Positions 21,984 to 33,786 of a stretch of DNA of 64,000 nucleotides are shown piece by piece. A program made the position numbers and the translations under genes. The DNA comes from Gymnopus androsaceus JB14 (lineage: Eukaryota; Basidiomycota; Agaricomycetes; Agaricales; Omphalotaceae), in the NCBI GenBank assembly GCA_009733575.1, contig ML769519.1, forward strand, positions 1 through 64,000. Reading direction: 5' to 3'. Within the stretch, counting starts at the first letter, position 1; every line of letters starts with the position of its first letter. The notes beneath the pieces are model-generated. The model was not told where the DNA came from and made no database searches. It was given only the letters and a program-made list of their open reading frames with translations.

Positions 21984-22250
21984 GGAATCAAATTGCTGTA
22001 TGTGCCAGTTTTTTCCCTTTACTTGACTTATCTTTAATATTTAATTTCCCCCATCTGTTCAATCATACAGGGTCTATACCCTACCATAGTCATTGCTATC
22101 ATCAACCAAGACCAGGACACTGGCCCTGTATGTAGCATACCTTTATTAAACACTCCATCTTCTCAAGGGAGTCTGGGCCGGGAAGTCCTGTACCAGGGGT
22201 AGGAGGCCTGGAAATATTTTTTTGACTGACTTCCAAAGTGCCTTTTTGTG

Positions 22251-23430
22251 ATGTCTAAATGAGTCAAACAAGTCTAAGAAGTGTTCAGAGTAGCTACATT
22301 GAGGCAGAATGAGTTCATACCTTTTTATTGCCTTTTTAGGTCATTCCATGAGTGCTTACAGTACTTGACCTTCTTGAGAGTCACTATATGGTGTCCAGAG
22401 TGAGGTGAAGAGTTTACAAAGGCTAATTAGTTATGTAGAGCATGTACAAACATATTATTTAGTCTAGACAACACTTGAGTGAGCGTTAAAGATGACTGCC
22501 CTATTCATTATTGCTGAACCTTTAGGTTTGGCTCCTTATGTGAAAGTTTTTCTTGTACCATTACCTTATTCGGACGAGCCACAGCCTTATTTGGAACACC
22601 TAACCTTAGCCATGCTGTATTTGGTATATCCTCATCTTATTTTTGCTGTTCGGCAGCAAGCTGCCAAAGCTTCACCTCTATAGCGCTTCTATATTAAATA
22701 TTTGAGTCTGAGACTTGTCCATGCTTAATTCTGCTAGTCCTAGTAACTACCAGCACCATGTCAAAGTGATGCTGAACATCCATTTTGTGTAAGATATATG
22801 TTTCACAATCCTTCAAATTTAAGCCCCCAAATCAACCCCAAATTCTCGAGAGGATTTATTCTGCTACGCACCACCAGTTGCCATTAATTCCCACTTTTAC
22901 ATTCACATCACACAACTCACAAGGACATTCACTTGAGGTAGTATACATAGATCCAGCTAGCTGTCGCTCTATCTAAAGCACACTGCTCTTGCATGTCCAC
23001 TCCCTGAAATGACTGTGCATTTTGAGGCCATTTAATTAGGCAAAGATCGAAACCATATATCCCAAGAATTAAGACATGAACTCGAAAGAATTGAGTCACC
23101 AGTTTAAGTCAAACAACTGAATTGGCGAAAGAAACTTTGTCGTGGTAGTATAGTAAAGTTATCATGATGCTAGTAAAATTTGATCCCAAAAGATTCGGCT
23201 TTTCGCCCCTTGCGGCTATCCCCCCCAGTCATCATCCAAGATACAGAGACACAGAAGTTGAATCAACGGCAATTGGTAATATTGGCAGAATTAGGACATC
23301 TTATATGGTTTAGAGGTTCTCTGCAGGAGAATACTCTGCCAATAAGTTCAATAAATATAATGATAGTACAAATAGAATATGATACAAGCTTTGAACTGCA
23401 ATAGCAAGGTCCCAATATCATAAAACTACT
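22251..23430. other. Non-coding interval
   Basis: AT-rich DNA without a supported gene. Isolated ORFs under 80 codons show no family features. Confidence 0.4.
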
Positions 23431-25086
23431 TCACAGTTCACCCTCGACCTTGCCCTTCTTGTGCTCATATGCATCAGCTGCCTTTCCATACTTCTCCCCA
23501 GCATATTGTTTACCCTGACCAAACGCCGCCTGCGCGTCATCATACTTATCCCCGGCATATTCTTGTGCATCTCCGCTAGTGCCTCTCAATACATCCCATA
23601 CCTTGGCCATTTGATCCTCTACAGGTCCAACAACGTTCTCATCCAAAATCTCCTTGAGACGGTTGAGCATGCGTTCGGCAGAGGAAGAACTCTGCACCCA
23701 GCGGATGCGGACTTCTTGAAGAAGACCAGGGCGAGAGGTGGGAAGCATCCCTTCAGAGATGCCGGATTCGCGGAGGTAAGCGCGGAGACGAGCGTCGGGC
23801 CAGGTAAGGTATGGTGCGGTGTAGGATGAAATGGTTGATGAGACTGTGGAGTATCTGCCAAATGATACATTAGCTCTGAAATGACGGTGTCTAAAATGAA
23901 AAGAGCATACTTTTCTTTGAAGAGTGAAACAATCTGGTCTTTCTTCACCTCCGCATCACTGCGTAGATATCCATGTTCGATTAACCATTCGCGCATTTGG
24001 GACTCAGACCAAGCGGATGTGAGCGTAGATTTCGTGCTGTAGAAGTTATCCCTAAAATTGTTTATTGTAGAGTTAGTATCAAAAAGAATATGCAAAGAAG
24101 GTACTTACTGAACCATCTTCTGCATTTTCTCCCTCGAAGCTTGCTGGTCGCTCTTCATGTAACCATTGTCGATCAGCCAGCTGCGCAGGTCGCTGTCAGA
24201 CCAGGTGTCCCAGACATTTTGTTTAGAGTCGTAGTAGTACGATTCCATCAGAGCAGCATACTCGTCTCTGGTTTTCTGAGCGGAATTGCGAGTGTCGATG
24301 AGGTTGTGTGCGGCAAGCCAGTCGCGCTAGAAAGGAATGAGGGAAATTATAAGCCTATAGGATCAAGATTCGAAGAAAAATACAGCCACGAACAGTGTAA
24401 CTATCGCTCCACAGCTCCCAAGCTTTGCCTTGAGTACTAGCATAGTGATCTTGAGCCAGTTGGATCAGCTCATCCCTCTTCTTGCCCGCCGCTGTGCGGT
24501 CATCGACGACACCTTTTTCGACCAGATACTTGCGTACCCGGGTGTCGTCCCATGTAGACCAGACATAGTCTTTCGTAGCATCGAATGGATGATCAGGTAG
24601 TACATCCGAAGTCGCCTGTGCTGCATACGAAGATACTACGGATGAAGCGGAGGAAGCAGTCGCAGACGCATACGAAGATACAACGGACGAAGCGGACGAA
24701 GCAGTCGCAGACGCATCAGAGGCATATCCGCTTACAGCGTCCGAAGCAGAAGCAGAATATTTATCCCTAGCCTCCTCCCAATCCCTCCATCGTCGCTTCG
24801 CAGCCAATACTAATTCCTCCTTCGGTCCTTTCGGTGCAACTATACCCTGCTCGAGAAGCCATTCTCGTAGACGAGATTCGTCCCAAGCATCAAAGGTATT
24901 TTGGCGGAGGGAAGAAAAGGTTTTTTCGAAAGAGTCGTATTGGGAAGGGGTCCAGGAGGAAAACGAGGATGGATAAGCGGAGGGAGCCGAGTTTGAATCA
25001 GAACTCGCAAACCATGAGCCTGAAGCGTACGCCGGAGACGCGATAAAAAGTGAGAGAATTACTAGTTTTTGAAAATGGATCTGCAT
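23431..25086 (-). CDS. Ish1/Msc1-like secreted or envelope protein, copy 1
   Basis: Four exons (25086-24394, 24326-24109, 24051-23911, 23854-23431) sum to 492 codons with consistent phases, giving 491 aa. A signal peptide (MQIHFQKLVILSLFIASPAYA) is followed by repeated Ish1-type motifs of the form W-D/S-x-S-x-L/M-R-x-W-L: WDESRLREWLLEQG, WDDTRVRKYLVEKG, WSDSDLRSWLIDNG, WSESQMREWLIEHG, and a last WPDARLRAYLRESG. Fission yeast Ish1 and budding yeast Msc1 are stress- or nuclear-envelope/ER-associated proteins with these repeats; a role here is inferred only. A Ser/Ala-rich spacer contains two copies of SSASSVVSSY. Tandem paralogue downstream on the same strand. Confidence 0.85.
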
Positions 25087-25313
25087 AGTGGTAGAATGTG
25101 GGGCTGAGTTGGGGCAAGACGGCGTCCTTTATACGACTGTTGGAGGCCATGATGCATGATGAGAGGATGACGATTCTGACGCATCTGACGTCGGTGTTGG
25201 AGGAAACGGCGGCATCACATCACGCTCACGTGGAGCAATTAAACGCGATGTCACCGCGGCTCCGACTACATACAAAGCTCTAACTACCAGCTACGCAGAA
25301 AGCGTTTGAGCCC

Positions 25314-25690
25314 TTGTCGCAAAAAGGATTGCTTGTGTGACCCAAGTTATCCAATGACTCTCTAAATGAACCACATACAGAGGCAAGCCCTCGTCCGAAA
25401 GATTCTCAAGAGATTGGCCAATAACTCGACCTTTTGGGTGATTTAAACAACTCTTTTTTTACCAACCAGTTTGACACAGCATGGAATGTTTGTATTGCTT
25501 TACAATTGCAATGGGAATCCAAGCTTTCTTTACTCGAAGAGGCTTGACTCGGGTCACCATTCTTTGATGTAATTCCCGCAAATTTGTCGACCGAGCTACT
25601 CTGTTAAGCCACGCAATATACTTGAAGACACTGACATTCGAGACTGTGTGTTGTGGGGACACGAGTCTACCAACCACTTCAGATATGATA
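25314..25690 (+). pseudogene. F-box family fragment
   Basis: Nucleotide similarity to 58390-58690 of the fuller F-box copy (for example GACTCGGGTCACCATTC followed by CGCAA.TTTGTCGACC). It lacks the F-box itself and is broken by stops and a deletion, and lies between the two Ish1-like genes. Confidence 0.6.
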
Positions 25691-25773
25691 CTGCCAATAA
25701 ACTTAATAATAATACAAATAAAACGAATATAATACAAATTTTGAATAGCAAGATTCCAATATCAAAAAATACC

Positions 25774-27322
25774 TCACAGTTCGCCCTCAACCTTACCCTT
25801 CTTGTGCTTACCCTGACCAAACGCCGCCTGTGCATCATCATACTTATCCCCGGCATATTCTTGCGCATCTCCGCTAGTGCCTCTCAAGACCTCCCATACC
25901 TTGGCCATTTGATCCTCCACAGGTGTGACGACATTCTCATCCAAAATCTCCTTGAGGCGGTTGAGCATGCGTTCAGCGGAGGAAGAACTCTGCACCCAGC
26001 GGATGCGAACTTCTTGAAGAAGACCAGGGCGTGAGGTGGGAAGCATTCCTTCAGAGATGCCGGATTCACGAAGGTAAGCGCGGAGACGAGCGTCGGGCCA
26101 GGTGAGGTAGGGTGCAGTGTAAGATGAGAGGGCTGAGGAGACTGTGGAGTACCTACCGAAATATACATTAGCTCTGGAACGATGATGTCTTGAAAGAACA
26201 TACTTTTCTTTGAAAAGAGCAATAGTGTCGTCTCTCTTCGCTTCCGCATCACTGCGTAGAAATCCATGTTCGATTAACCACTCGCGCATTTGGTCCAAAG
26301 ACCAAGCGGATATGAGCGTAGATTTCGCGCTGTAAAAGTTATCCCTGAAATTTTTAAGAGTTGGTATCGAAAAAAATAAGCAAAGAAGGCACTCACTGAA
26401 TCATCTTCCGCATTTTCTCCCTCTCAAGTTGTGGGTCACTCTTCTTTATGACACCATTGTTGATCAGCCAGCTGCGCATACCAAGATCAGGCCAAGTGTC
26501 CCAGACATTTTGTTTAGTGTCGTAGTAGTATGATTCCATCAGAGCAGCATACTCGTCTCTGGTCTTCTGAGCAGAATTACGAGTGTCGATGAGGTTGTGT
26601 GCGGCAAGCCAGTCGTGCTAGAAAAAAAATTTATAAGCCCACAGCAAGATTTAAAGAAAAATATAGCCACGGACGATGTAGCTATCGCTCCACAACTCCC
26701 AGGCTTTTCCTTCAGTACTAGCGTAGTGTTCTTGAGCTAGTTGAATCAACTCGTCCCTCTTCTTGCCCGCCGCTGTGCGGCCATCGATAACACCCTTTTC
26801 AACGAGATAATCGCGAACCTGGGAGTCGTCCCATGTAGACCATAAATAGTCTTTCGTAGCATCGAATGGATGATCAGGTAGTACATCCGAAGTTGACTGT
26901 GCCGCATACGAAGATACAACGGACGAAGCGGACGAGGCAGTCGCAGTCGCACCAGAGGCATATCCGCTTACTGCGTCTGAAGCAGAAGCAGAATATTTAT
27001 CCCTTGATTCTTCCCAATCCTTCCATCGCCGCTTCGCAGCCAATACTAGTTCCTCCTTTGGTCCTTTCGGTGCAACTATACCTTGCTCGAGAAGCCATTC
27101 TCGTAGACGAGATTCGTCCCAAGTATCAAAGGTATTTTGGCGGATATAAGAAAAGGTTTCTTCGAAAGAAGCGTATTGGGAGGGGGTCCAAGAGGAAAAC
27201 GAGGATGGATAAGCAGAGGGAGCCGAGTCTGAATCAGAACTTGCAAACCATGAGCCTGAAGCGTACGCTGGAGACGCAATAAAAAGTGAGAGGATGACTA
27301 GCTTTTGGAGGTGGATCTGCAT
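25774..27322 (-). CDS. Ish1/Msc1-like protein, copy 2
   Basis: Exons 27322-26675, 26617-26397, 26344-26204 and 26152-25774 sum to 463 codons (462 aa). Signal peptide and Ish1 repeats are as in copy 1, with high protein similarity over most of the length. Two structural differences are visible: only one SSASSVVSSY unit in the Ser-rich spacer instead of two, and a shorter C-terminus because a segment around YAGEKYGKAADAYE is missing before HKKGKVEGEL. Intron positions match copy 1 exactly, showing a tandem genomic duplication rather than retroposition. Both copies have GC-rich upstream regions with CACGTGA-like sequences (about 25228 and 27475). Confidence 0.85.
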
Positions 27323-27800
27323 AGTGTAATGTGTAATGTGGGGCAGAGGTGGGGCAGGATAGCATCCTTTATGGGAAACTGGAAACAGAGGTGGAGGCCA
27401 TGATGAAAAGATGACGTTTCTGATGTCGATTGGGAAAAAAGCTTCAACGGTGAGGGGCATCACATTATATCACGCTCACGTGAAGGCAATTCAACGCGAT
27501 GTCACCGTGGCTCCGATAGCTAGCTCTGGGCAGAAAATATTCCTAACCTTGAAATGGACATATAATAACTATTTGCAACAGCTTTAGGCGAGTTGTAGGT
27601 CGAAAAACGCAATTGAGGTATGAAGACGGAGGTAAGTAATGGACATTGGTTGCATCCGCGTCCGAGTTTGCGAAAATAAAACAGATACAGCTTAGTGTAT
27701 TCTCAGGAGCTGTGAAGAAAGCAAAATCTGAATCGTGTACAGAGAACCAGTGGTGTTGGTCAACGCACAGAAGGTCAGACGTTCAAGTCTTCATCGAAAA

Positions 27801-28480
27801 TCAACCGGAACGTGCTGCCTTTCTGGAGAGTTCATCCACGAGCATATTCATCTCTCGAGGAACATGCCAGAATCCTACAACTATACCAGCGTTCTCGATC
27901 TCCGTAACGCGAGCATTCAAGCGATGGAATAGATCAATATTGGTAGGGATGGTGCCTTTGGCTGTACGCCAGTTCCTAGCCTATGTAGAGTAATTCCGTG
28001 AAATACAGGTGGAAAGATGTACGAGAGACGTACCTTCCAAGTTGGATACCATTCGGTCATACCTTTCACAATGTACTCCGAGTCTGTAGCAACAACCAAC
28101 GTCTCTGAAGCTGAATCTCAAGGAACGTATCCATGAGTAGGTTTCTTTCGAGCTCTATTCGCATCGACCGATGCCGCATAGTTGCTTCTCCGGTAAAGAA
28201 GGCCCAGACCAAAGAGAGCACCTAGCAACTCCGCACGTTGGTTGGTCCTTGGGAAACCAGGATCCACCGTGTCATCAATGACTCTCCAATCCTGGTCCTT
28301 GATGTTTGTACCGATAGCTGCCCCAATACCAGCTGTTACAACAGCGCCGTCCTTTCGTCCGTTGTTGATACCGGATCCATCGGTGAAGACGAGTTGATAG
28401 TGATGGCAAGGGTAGTAAGAAGGACGTTCGGTATGATGTTGTCAGCACCTGATGAAGAAGCGAGAGCAGGAAGCGCATTT
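27801..28480 (-). pseudogene. RNase H-like pseudogene
   Basis: RNase H fold: FTDGSGINNGR (first Asp), TNQRAELLGAL (Glu), VVATDSEYIVKGMTEW (Asp) and a final HVPREMNMLVDELS (Asp). One intron 27981-28033 restores the frame. Two TGA codons break it: one just after a Cys-x2-Cys head (CASCSRFFIRC) and one at 28118-28120 before DSASETLVVATDSEY. It is related to the gene at 60541-61416, which shares the second TGA. It would act on RNA-DNA hybrids if expressed; probably dead. Confidence 0.7.
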
Positions 28481-28749
28481 GAGAACGAGATCCTCCTGAG
28501 CGAAGTTTTCCCTCAAGTTAAGGCAGAACTCCACATGACGACGATCGTTAACGCCTTGGCCAGGGCCATTATCCACCGCCTGCATGATAGTAATAGGGAC
28601 AAAAAATAATTAGTGGTCTTTCAATACGACGATAGAGAGTTCTTGCGGAAAGCGAAAGGCAAGGCAACCAGCAAAATCCAATTTGAAATTTGTAAGTGTC
28701 AGTCTTTGTCTGTGAAAATTCTCCGGCACTAAATCTTCGCCTTCACTAC

Positions 28750-29165
28750 AATGGCAATGGTGGAACCACTGCCCAACAAACTCATTGATCATGTCATCAA
28801 AAACCTCTACTCCGATAAAGCAACCCTCAAAAAGTGTGCTTTGCGCCTCTCAGCATGGCCTTTTTGAAACGATTGTGTTCAATTTCACTTACAATCGAGA
28901 TCTAGATTTGAATTGAGACTCTACACAAACTAAATTGGAACGGCTCGTTACGATATTCATTTATAAATCACATCTAGCATTGTATGTCCACCTTCTAAAG
29001 CTAGAGAATTTATACCCAGAATCCTTGTCACACAAAGTGATTGCTTGGCTGGCCCAAGTCATCCAACGGCTTTCTAAAATAAACCACAAATTGCTATACA
29101 AATGCGACGGAAATATGCTCTCCAAGTCTTCTCTACTCAGGGAGGCGCTATATGGGATATTAAAA
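28750..29165 (+). pseudogene. F-box family fragment with F-box motif
   Basis: Starts with EPLPNKLIDHVIKNL-type F-box sequence and continues to LYKCDGNMLSKSSLLREALYGIL, closely matching 57925-58530. It has stops and a small deletion (the ALVGRAW segment is shortened). It lacks the solo LTR that interrupts the 57.8-kb copy, so it records the uninterrupted state. Confidence 0.65.
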
Positions 29166-30050
29166 GTATAACTACTTAAACAGGAGATTTCTACTGGCTT
29201 CTCGCGGTGTACAGAAGCTGGAGATTATCAATTATCCTTGAGCTGGGTCAGACATGCTCAGATTGAACAGCTGGTGCGATTCAAGACATAGAGTGAGGAT
29301 CATGAGGTTTGTTGGTCGAATTCAGAGAGAAGGGGTCCATGGAGAGAAGGGGTCCATGGAGAACGTATGGCGTCTGTTTTCGCCAAATATTTCGGCTTCA
29401 ACTTGGATTTCAACTTGAGGTTGGAACTTTCAACTTCAAATCACATGTTCAACTTCCATATTCAACTTTTTGGTTAACTTCTACTTTCAACTTGTACAAA
29501 TTCAACTACAACTTTGGGTAGCGATGCTACTACTTGTGAACGTTCATATTTTGATAGCTATCTACAACGTGTTACCGCTTTGATATATCCTATCTAACTA
29601 GTAAAATATGAAGAAGAGAACAAAACAACCTGCAATGGCACTGTATCATCTTAACTTTGGAAGGATCAGGTTGAACTGGGCCTTTTGGTCCCATTTGGAT
29701 CACCATTTTGCCTACATTTTTCCCCATTTCCCCCGCAATTTGCTCCTGATGAGCAACAATTTCACCCCCTGCAGAGCTGGTTTAGCAATTAGAGCTTCTT
29801 CAATTTAGTTCATGCTTCAGCTCATATCCAATGGAGAATCAACGTACTACTCACATCCATAATCAATGATAGTTCCATTTATGTCATATAGATGCCCACC
29901 GATTGAGCGTTACCTTGATGCCCTGGTGTCGTGGCATGGTATTCACAAACCTATTCTACACCAAGTTTTTTTTAGACATTGCAGCTTGCACAGTATTTCA
30001 CAACAAGCATTGAAGCATTCAAGTGAATTATGTAGTATGGCTATAACATG
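29166..30050. other. Non-coding interval with TTCAACTT-rich repeat
   Basis: Contains a 17-bp tandem duplication (GAGAGAAGGGGTCCATG, about 29325-29358) and, at 29395-29515, at least seven copies of a TTCAACTT-like word in about 120 bp. No gene is supported. Confidence 0.6.
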
Positions 30051-30051
30051 G

Positions 30052-32111
30052 CTAAAACTCATTAGGATATAACGTGCAAGCATATGCAAGTGCAGTAACC
30101 CAAAGGTGAGTAACATCAGCCTGTTCAGAGCTGTGAGGAATGTGTTGAAGAGCGTCATCAAGGCTTTGGATCTGGTCGGCAGTCAGCCTAGTGGAAGGTG
30201 GATCAACCTGCACTTCATTTAGGCTGGGAGGAGGGCCATGCCATCCATGCCATGTGCTTGTCCCTTCCTCATGCACATAATTTTGACGAAGCGCTTGAAG
30301 CAGGGTTTCATCCTGCAATCCTTACCAATCAATTCCAAAAACCTCAAGCTCTTCATCTGTCATCGCAAACTGGTCCACTGAGTCTCCCCGGATCCCCCGA
30401 ACAAGCATATCGAATCCAAACATGTCTTCAGGGCTGCGGCTGGGGCCATCCCGCTGTGAGATACAGTGCTGATTCCAGCTTCCGACCCAAAAAGCTATTG
30501 CATCGTTAATAGTACCAAGAAAAAGGTGATGCAGCAACCATATGTGATTCAAATTATTGACGTCCAGGCTATCTCGAAGCTCCAATGCAGTGAACAGATC
30601 ATTCCAACATTGCGAAATGTAGTTGGAAACATCAACCCACAGCCGTTCAATCCGTACGTTGTGAACAGAGCTAGTGGAAACATAAGTTTTGTTGACTGAA
30701 ACTCTGACCTAAGCAATATGGCTTACCGTCCCCATATGTAAGATCCATGGCCTGCACCTCGAGCATGCTCCATGAAAGCAGCAACCCAAATATTCTCCAC
30801 CCCATGATCTCCACGGACCTGCAATGGAACCCCATATCGCTCTGCTGCAGAGAGAAATAGAGAGAGTACTGTAGGTGAATGGTTGTTGTTGCTTGCTCTC
30901 ATCCCAGTAATCATCTGAGAATAACCATCTATGAAGCCATGGATGACAATTCCCCATCGTATAAGTCCTAGAGCAAGATTTTAACAAATGCTCATGGAAA
31001 GGCTCTAATAACTTACGGTGATGGCCATTGTGGTGCCAGAGTGAGTTTGGGCCAGGGACATTGTAGCGGCGTCTCCAAATCCGGATGCGCTCAAAGACAC
31101 GATGTACAGGATCAACACGGATAAGGGAGTGCCGAATGCGCTTGCAAGGAAGAATGTAACCAAGGCTTCTCAGCATACTGTCAAGAATTCGGATTCCAGC
31201 CCTCGGATAATGTGAGTGCAACAAATGTATAATTCCATCCAAATCCCCATCCGACAAATTGGACAAATAGCCTGATGAAGAGGCTATGGATGATGCTGCA
31301 TCTCGAACCTCAGCAGGAAGCTCCAATACTGGGGCATGAACATTGGATGGTGCAGGATCAAGGATGTCATCTCCAGCCTCAGTAGTGTTGCTTAAATTTG
31401 TATTGGAAGGGAAAGGATGAGTGCCAGAAGGAGCAATCCCATATTCAAGCAATGATTGCCTCACAGTATTACAACTGAGGCCTAAAAAGTGACCAATACC
31501 TGAGGTTGTTTGTTGAGTATAAGCCCAATTCAAGAAATCCCGATTGATGACAGTCCGAGGGCATCCAGGGCGTCCAGTTCGCTCTTGGTGAACAATTGTT
31601 GGGTGTCCTTGATGAGATCGCTCTGTACTCTGGCCGTGAAGGCTCCGAACATTGATGAGCATTAGTTGGAGGTTTGTGTGGAGAGTTTGCCACTCTGATT
31701 GATCAAGAAATACACGAGAATGCTACAAATTGAGTGAGTTTCAAACTGTAAATAAGCGTAGAACTTTGTAAGTACCTGGTTAACAGCTGCAGAAAAATCA
31801 TTGATATCCTCTCCCAATACCTCTAAGAGGAAGGGATCAGTCTCCTGTAGGTGAACCTGAGCCATAGCTGCCTCAAAATGGTGATAGTAGCCTCGAAATT
31901 CATTCAGCAGTAACACATCTGAGGATGCCGTTCCAACTCCATTAGTATCCTGAGGGATCGAATTGGTGCCATTGACAGTGCTGGCATAGCAGGCAAAGGT
32001 GGCTGACCAATTATGAGTCAAAAGGAGCAGAGCTATGACATAGAGTAGCAAGAGTTGGAAAGATTTCTGTTTCAACATATTGGTTGTGGATAAGCTACAG
32101 CGGTTGCTCAT
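30052..32111 (-). pseudogene. Integrase-core (DDE) transposase-like gene, inactivated
   Basis: Retroviral-integrase-like protein of a type widespread in Agaricomycetes. From a Met near 32111, introns at about 31722-31776, 30968-31016 and 30678-30724 restore the reading frame. A helix-turn-helix-like region (TTSGIGHFLGLSCNTVRQSL) precedes the core. Core motifs: SLWHHNGHHR, where Asp is expected in place of Asn; VRGDHGVENIWVAAFME with Asp; and RIERLWVDVSNYI with Glu. A TAA (30322-30324) replaces an expected acidic codon in FGIDW-x-GLQDET, after which the frame continues to 30052. Two lesions, one of them catalytic, indicate a dead copy. The precise transposon superfamily is not assigned. Confidence 0.68.
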
Positions 32112-32448
32112 AGAGCACCACGGTCACGCAGATAGTTGTAATCAACTGGCAATTTATTTCATCGCATATATCCAGGAAAATATATGCCCTTACTGGCATG
32201 AGTTTGAATACTTCCATGTTTAATCTAGTTTAAAGGTGTTGGTAAATTTGCGGCGAGCCCAGTAATTTCAGACCATGAGGCTGTGTGAGAACTTCATATT
32301 TGTTCATTCTTTACCAACTGCAACGCCACCATGGCTTCAGAGCCAGCCTTTCAAGCTAGTATTCTTAGCAATGATCTTTATATTTTATTACAAAATGTAA
32401 CCAGTACACATTTTTTCTGTACAAATCTAATATCAATTCTTAACTTGC

Positions 32449-33255
32449 ATGCCAGACATCTCAATTCACGTTGCTCTAGCTCCTCACAAGGAGAGCCCAG
32501 CATCTGCCATTCACTCCTTTTATCACCTGCCTATCCTTTCTTCTGAGCTGCTCTGGCGAGCAGGTGTAACTACGGTTCCTGTTGGCACACTCATTCATGC
32601 ACTGCAGTGCAAACTTCACTTGGACACGGAGGCAGCTTCAACGCTTCCCCCAGAGCTTCACGATGCTCTCTTGGATAAGGAGCATATGCTACTATCCACA
32701 GCTGTGGCACCTACTATCAATAGTCAGAACGTCTCCCAAACTCCAGGATTTCAGTTCCTAGGGTCTCTCCATAATACGAGCATGGATAGACTCCAGTCTT
32801 CTCCCCTGACAGAGATCCTTGCAATGGATGTTAGCTCTAGTTCTGTCTACTCATTCCTCACTTCATACGAGTGCGCCCCGTTCACTTCATCGCTTCTTCA
32901 CTCTCTTCACTTCTTCATTATCTTCCTTAACGCATTTGTCTATGGAACATGGTTTCCTTACCTATCCGATACCTCACCATGGGCAGAGCAAAGGGCATTT
33001 GCTTCTCTTCGGCATGAGCGCATTGCCTTAGCCTCTCATCCCTACCAAGCTATAGGCAGATCTAGGCGTATCTCACCCTTGCTCTTGCCCCCTTCCTCTT
33101 CTTCAGCAACAGATTCCTCCATCAACTCTTCACTGTTCACAAACCTTCCAGCCCTGCTCATACCTATTCCCAGAGCTCTTGGCAGAAATACCATCATTGA
33201 AGTGTGCGAGAGCTTAAACATCGAACCTTTATCTGTAATATTCCAACAATATTGA
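32449..33255 (+). CDS. Hypothetical protein, 268 codons
   Basis: I do not recognise this. It is a Ser/Leu-rich ORF with no cysteine cluster; one hydrophobic stretch (LHSLHFFIIFLNAFVYGTW) could be a membrane helix. It is convergent with nothing obvious and lies head-to-head with the integrase pseudogene (start 32111). Its length is unusual for a chance ORF here, but composition and the lack of introns give no functional clue. It may belong to the same transposon as the integrase gene. Confidence 0.35.
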   Translation: MPDISIHVALAPHKESPASAIHSFYHLPILSSELLWRAGVTTVPVGTLIHALQCKLHLDTEAASTLPPELHDALLDKEHMLLSTAVAPTINSQNVSQTPGFQFLGSLHNTSMDRLQSSPLTEILAMDVSSSSVYSFLTSYECAPFTSSLLHSLHFFIIFLNAFVYGTWFPYLSDTSPWAEQRAFASLRHERIALASHPYQAIGRSRRISPLLLPPSSSSATDSSINSSLFTNLPALLIPIPRALGRNTIIEVCESLNIEPLSVIFQQY

Positions 33256-33279
33256 GGTGCTAAGGCCTCGATCTTTGAG

Positions 33280-33786
33280 ATGGTTCAGCTTTTCCTCAGG
33301 GTAGAAAAATTTCTCTACTTTCTGGGGTATTGTTCTGGGAAAGGCAGTCTAAAGGAGCAACGCTACAAGTATGTGGATGGTTGCGAGCAGAATTTTGCTG
33401 AAATTCTGATGGAGTTAGGCTGGTCTCACAAAGAGTACCTAAAGAAAGCCAAGCTATTCCATTGGGCAGAGAACATAGTAGCCAATAAAACTTGGCAGAA
33501 TAGGACACGACACCATCCATCTCGCAGTGGGTACTATGCTAACCTTATTGTCTCCAGTGCTAATGTTTATTAATCAGACCAATTGGAGATCCCAATGCCG
33601 TACAATACATGGAGAAGAATGGTCTACCTTTGGGGAACCCCAGGGTTCATCCGAACCAAGCAATCGCTTGACCATCAATCTCAGGATGTTTGGGAGCAAG
33701 ACGCAGCCTGTCTTCATGTCAAACACCTCAAAGATTTTTTCTCTGAAATTAATATGAACCTTATCAACATTCCTCGCAATGCATAG
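33280..33786 (+). pseudogene. Hypothetical coding remnant downstream of the 268-codon ORF
   Basis: Two consecutive coding-looking pieces: 33280-33573 (GYCSGKGSLKEQRYKYVDGC..., with W- and K-rich motifs) and 33583-33786 (WRRMVYLWGTPGFIRTKQ). They follow the 268-codon ORF by 24 bp and could be its continuation after stops. No family recognised. Confidence 0.3.

Larger units (their letters stand above)
13420..22250 (+). pseudogene. Multi-pass membrane protein family gene, cut by elements A, B and a copia element
   Basis: Belongs to a family of hydrophobic, apparently 7TM, proteins of unknown function that I recall as common in Agaricomycetes. Exons that keep frame: 13420-13486 (MALSTIPEQQSV...), 13541-13582, 13647-13801 (RPRVLMLMSIFFMF), 13857-15365 with A and B inside (GDAVVVWRACAIV), 15430-15583 (YSLSIITNLMATSLVAYEAW), then 15644 onward (LLVESGIIYLVLW), and a late exon interrupted by copia whose sequel ends in GLYPTIVIAIIN. 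Removing each insertion with one target copy restores the frame. One in-frame TGA at 13573-13575 is the only other break found. The host gene alone is about 1.3 kb. Confidence 0.72.

Noticed and set aside
28238..28609. 123-codon plus-strand ORF
   Set aside because: It is antisense to the RNase H pseudogene and has no independent support.
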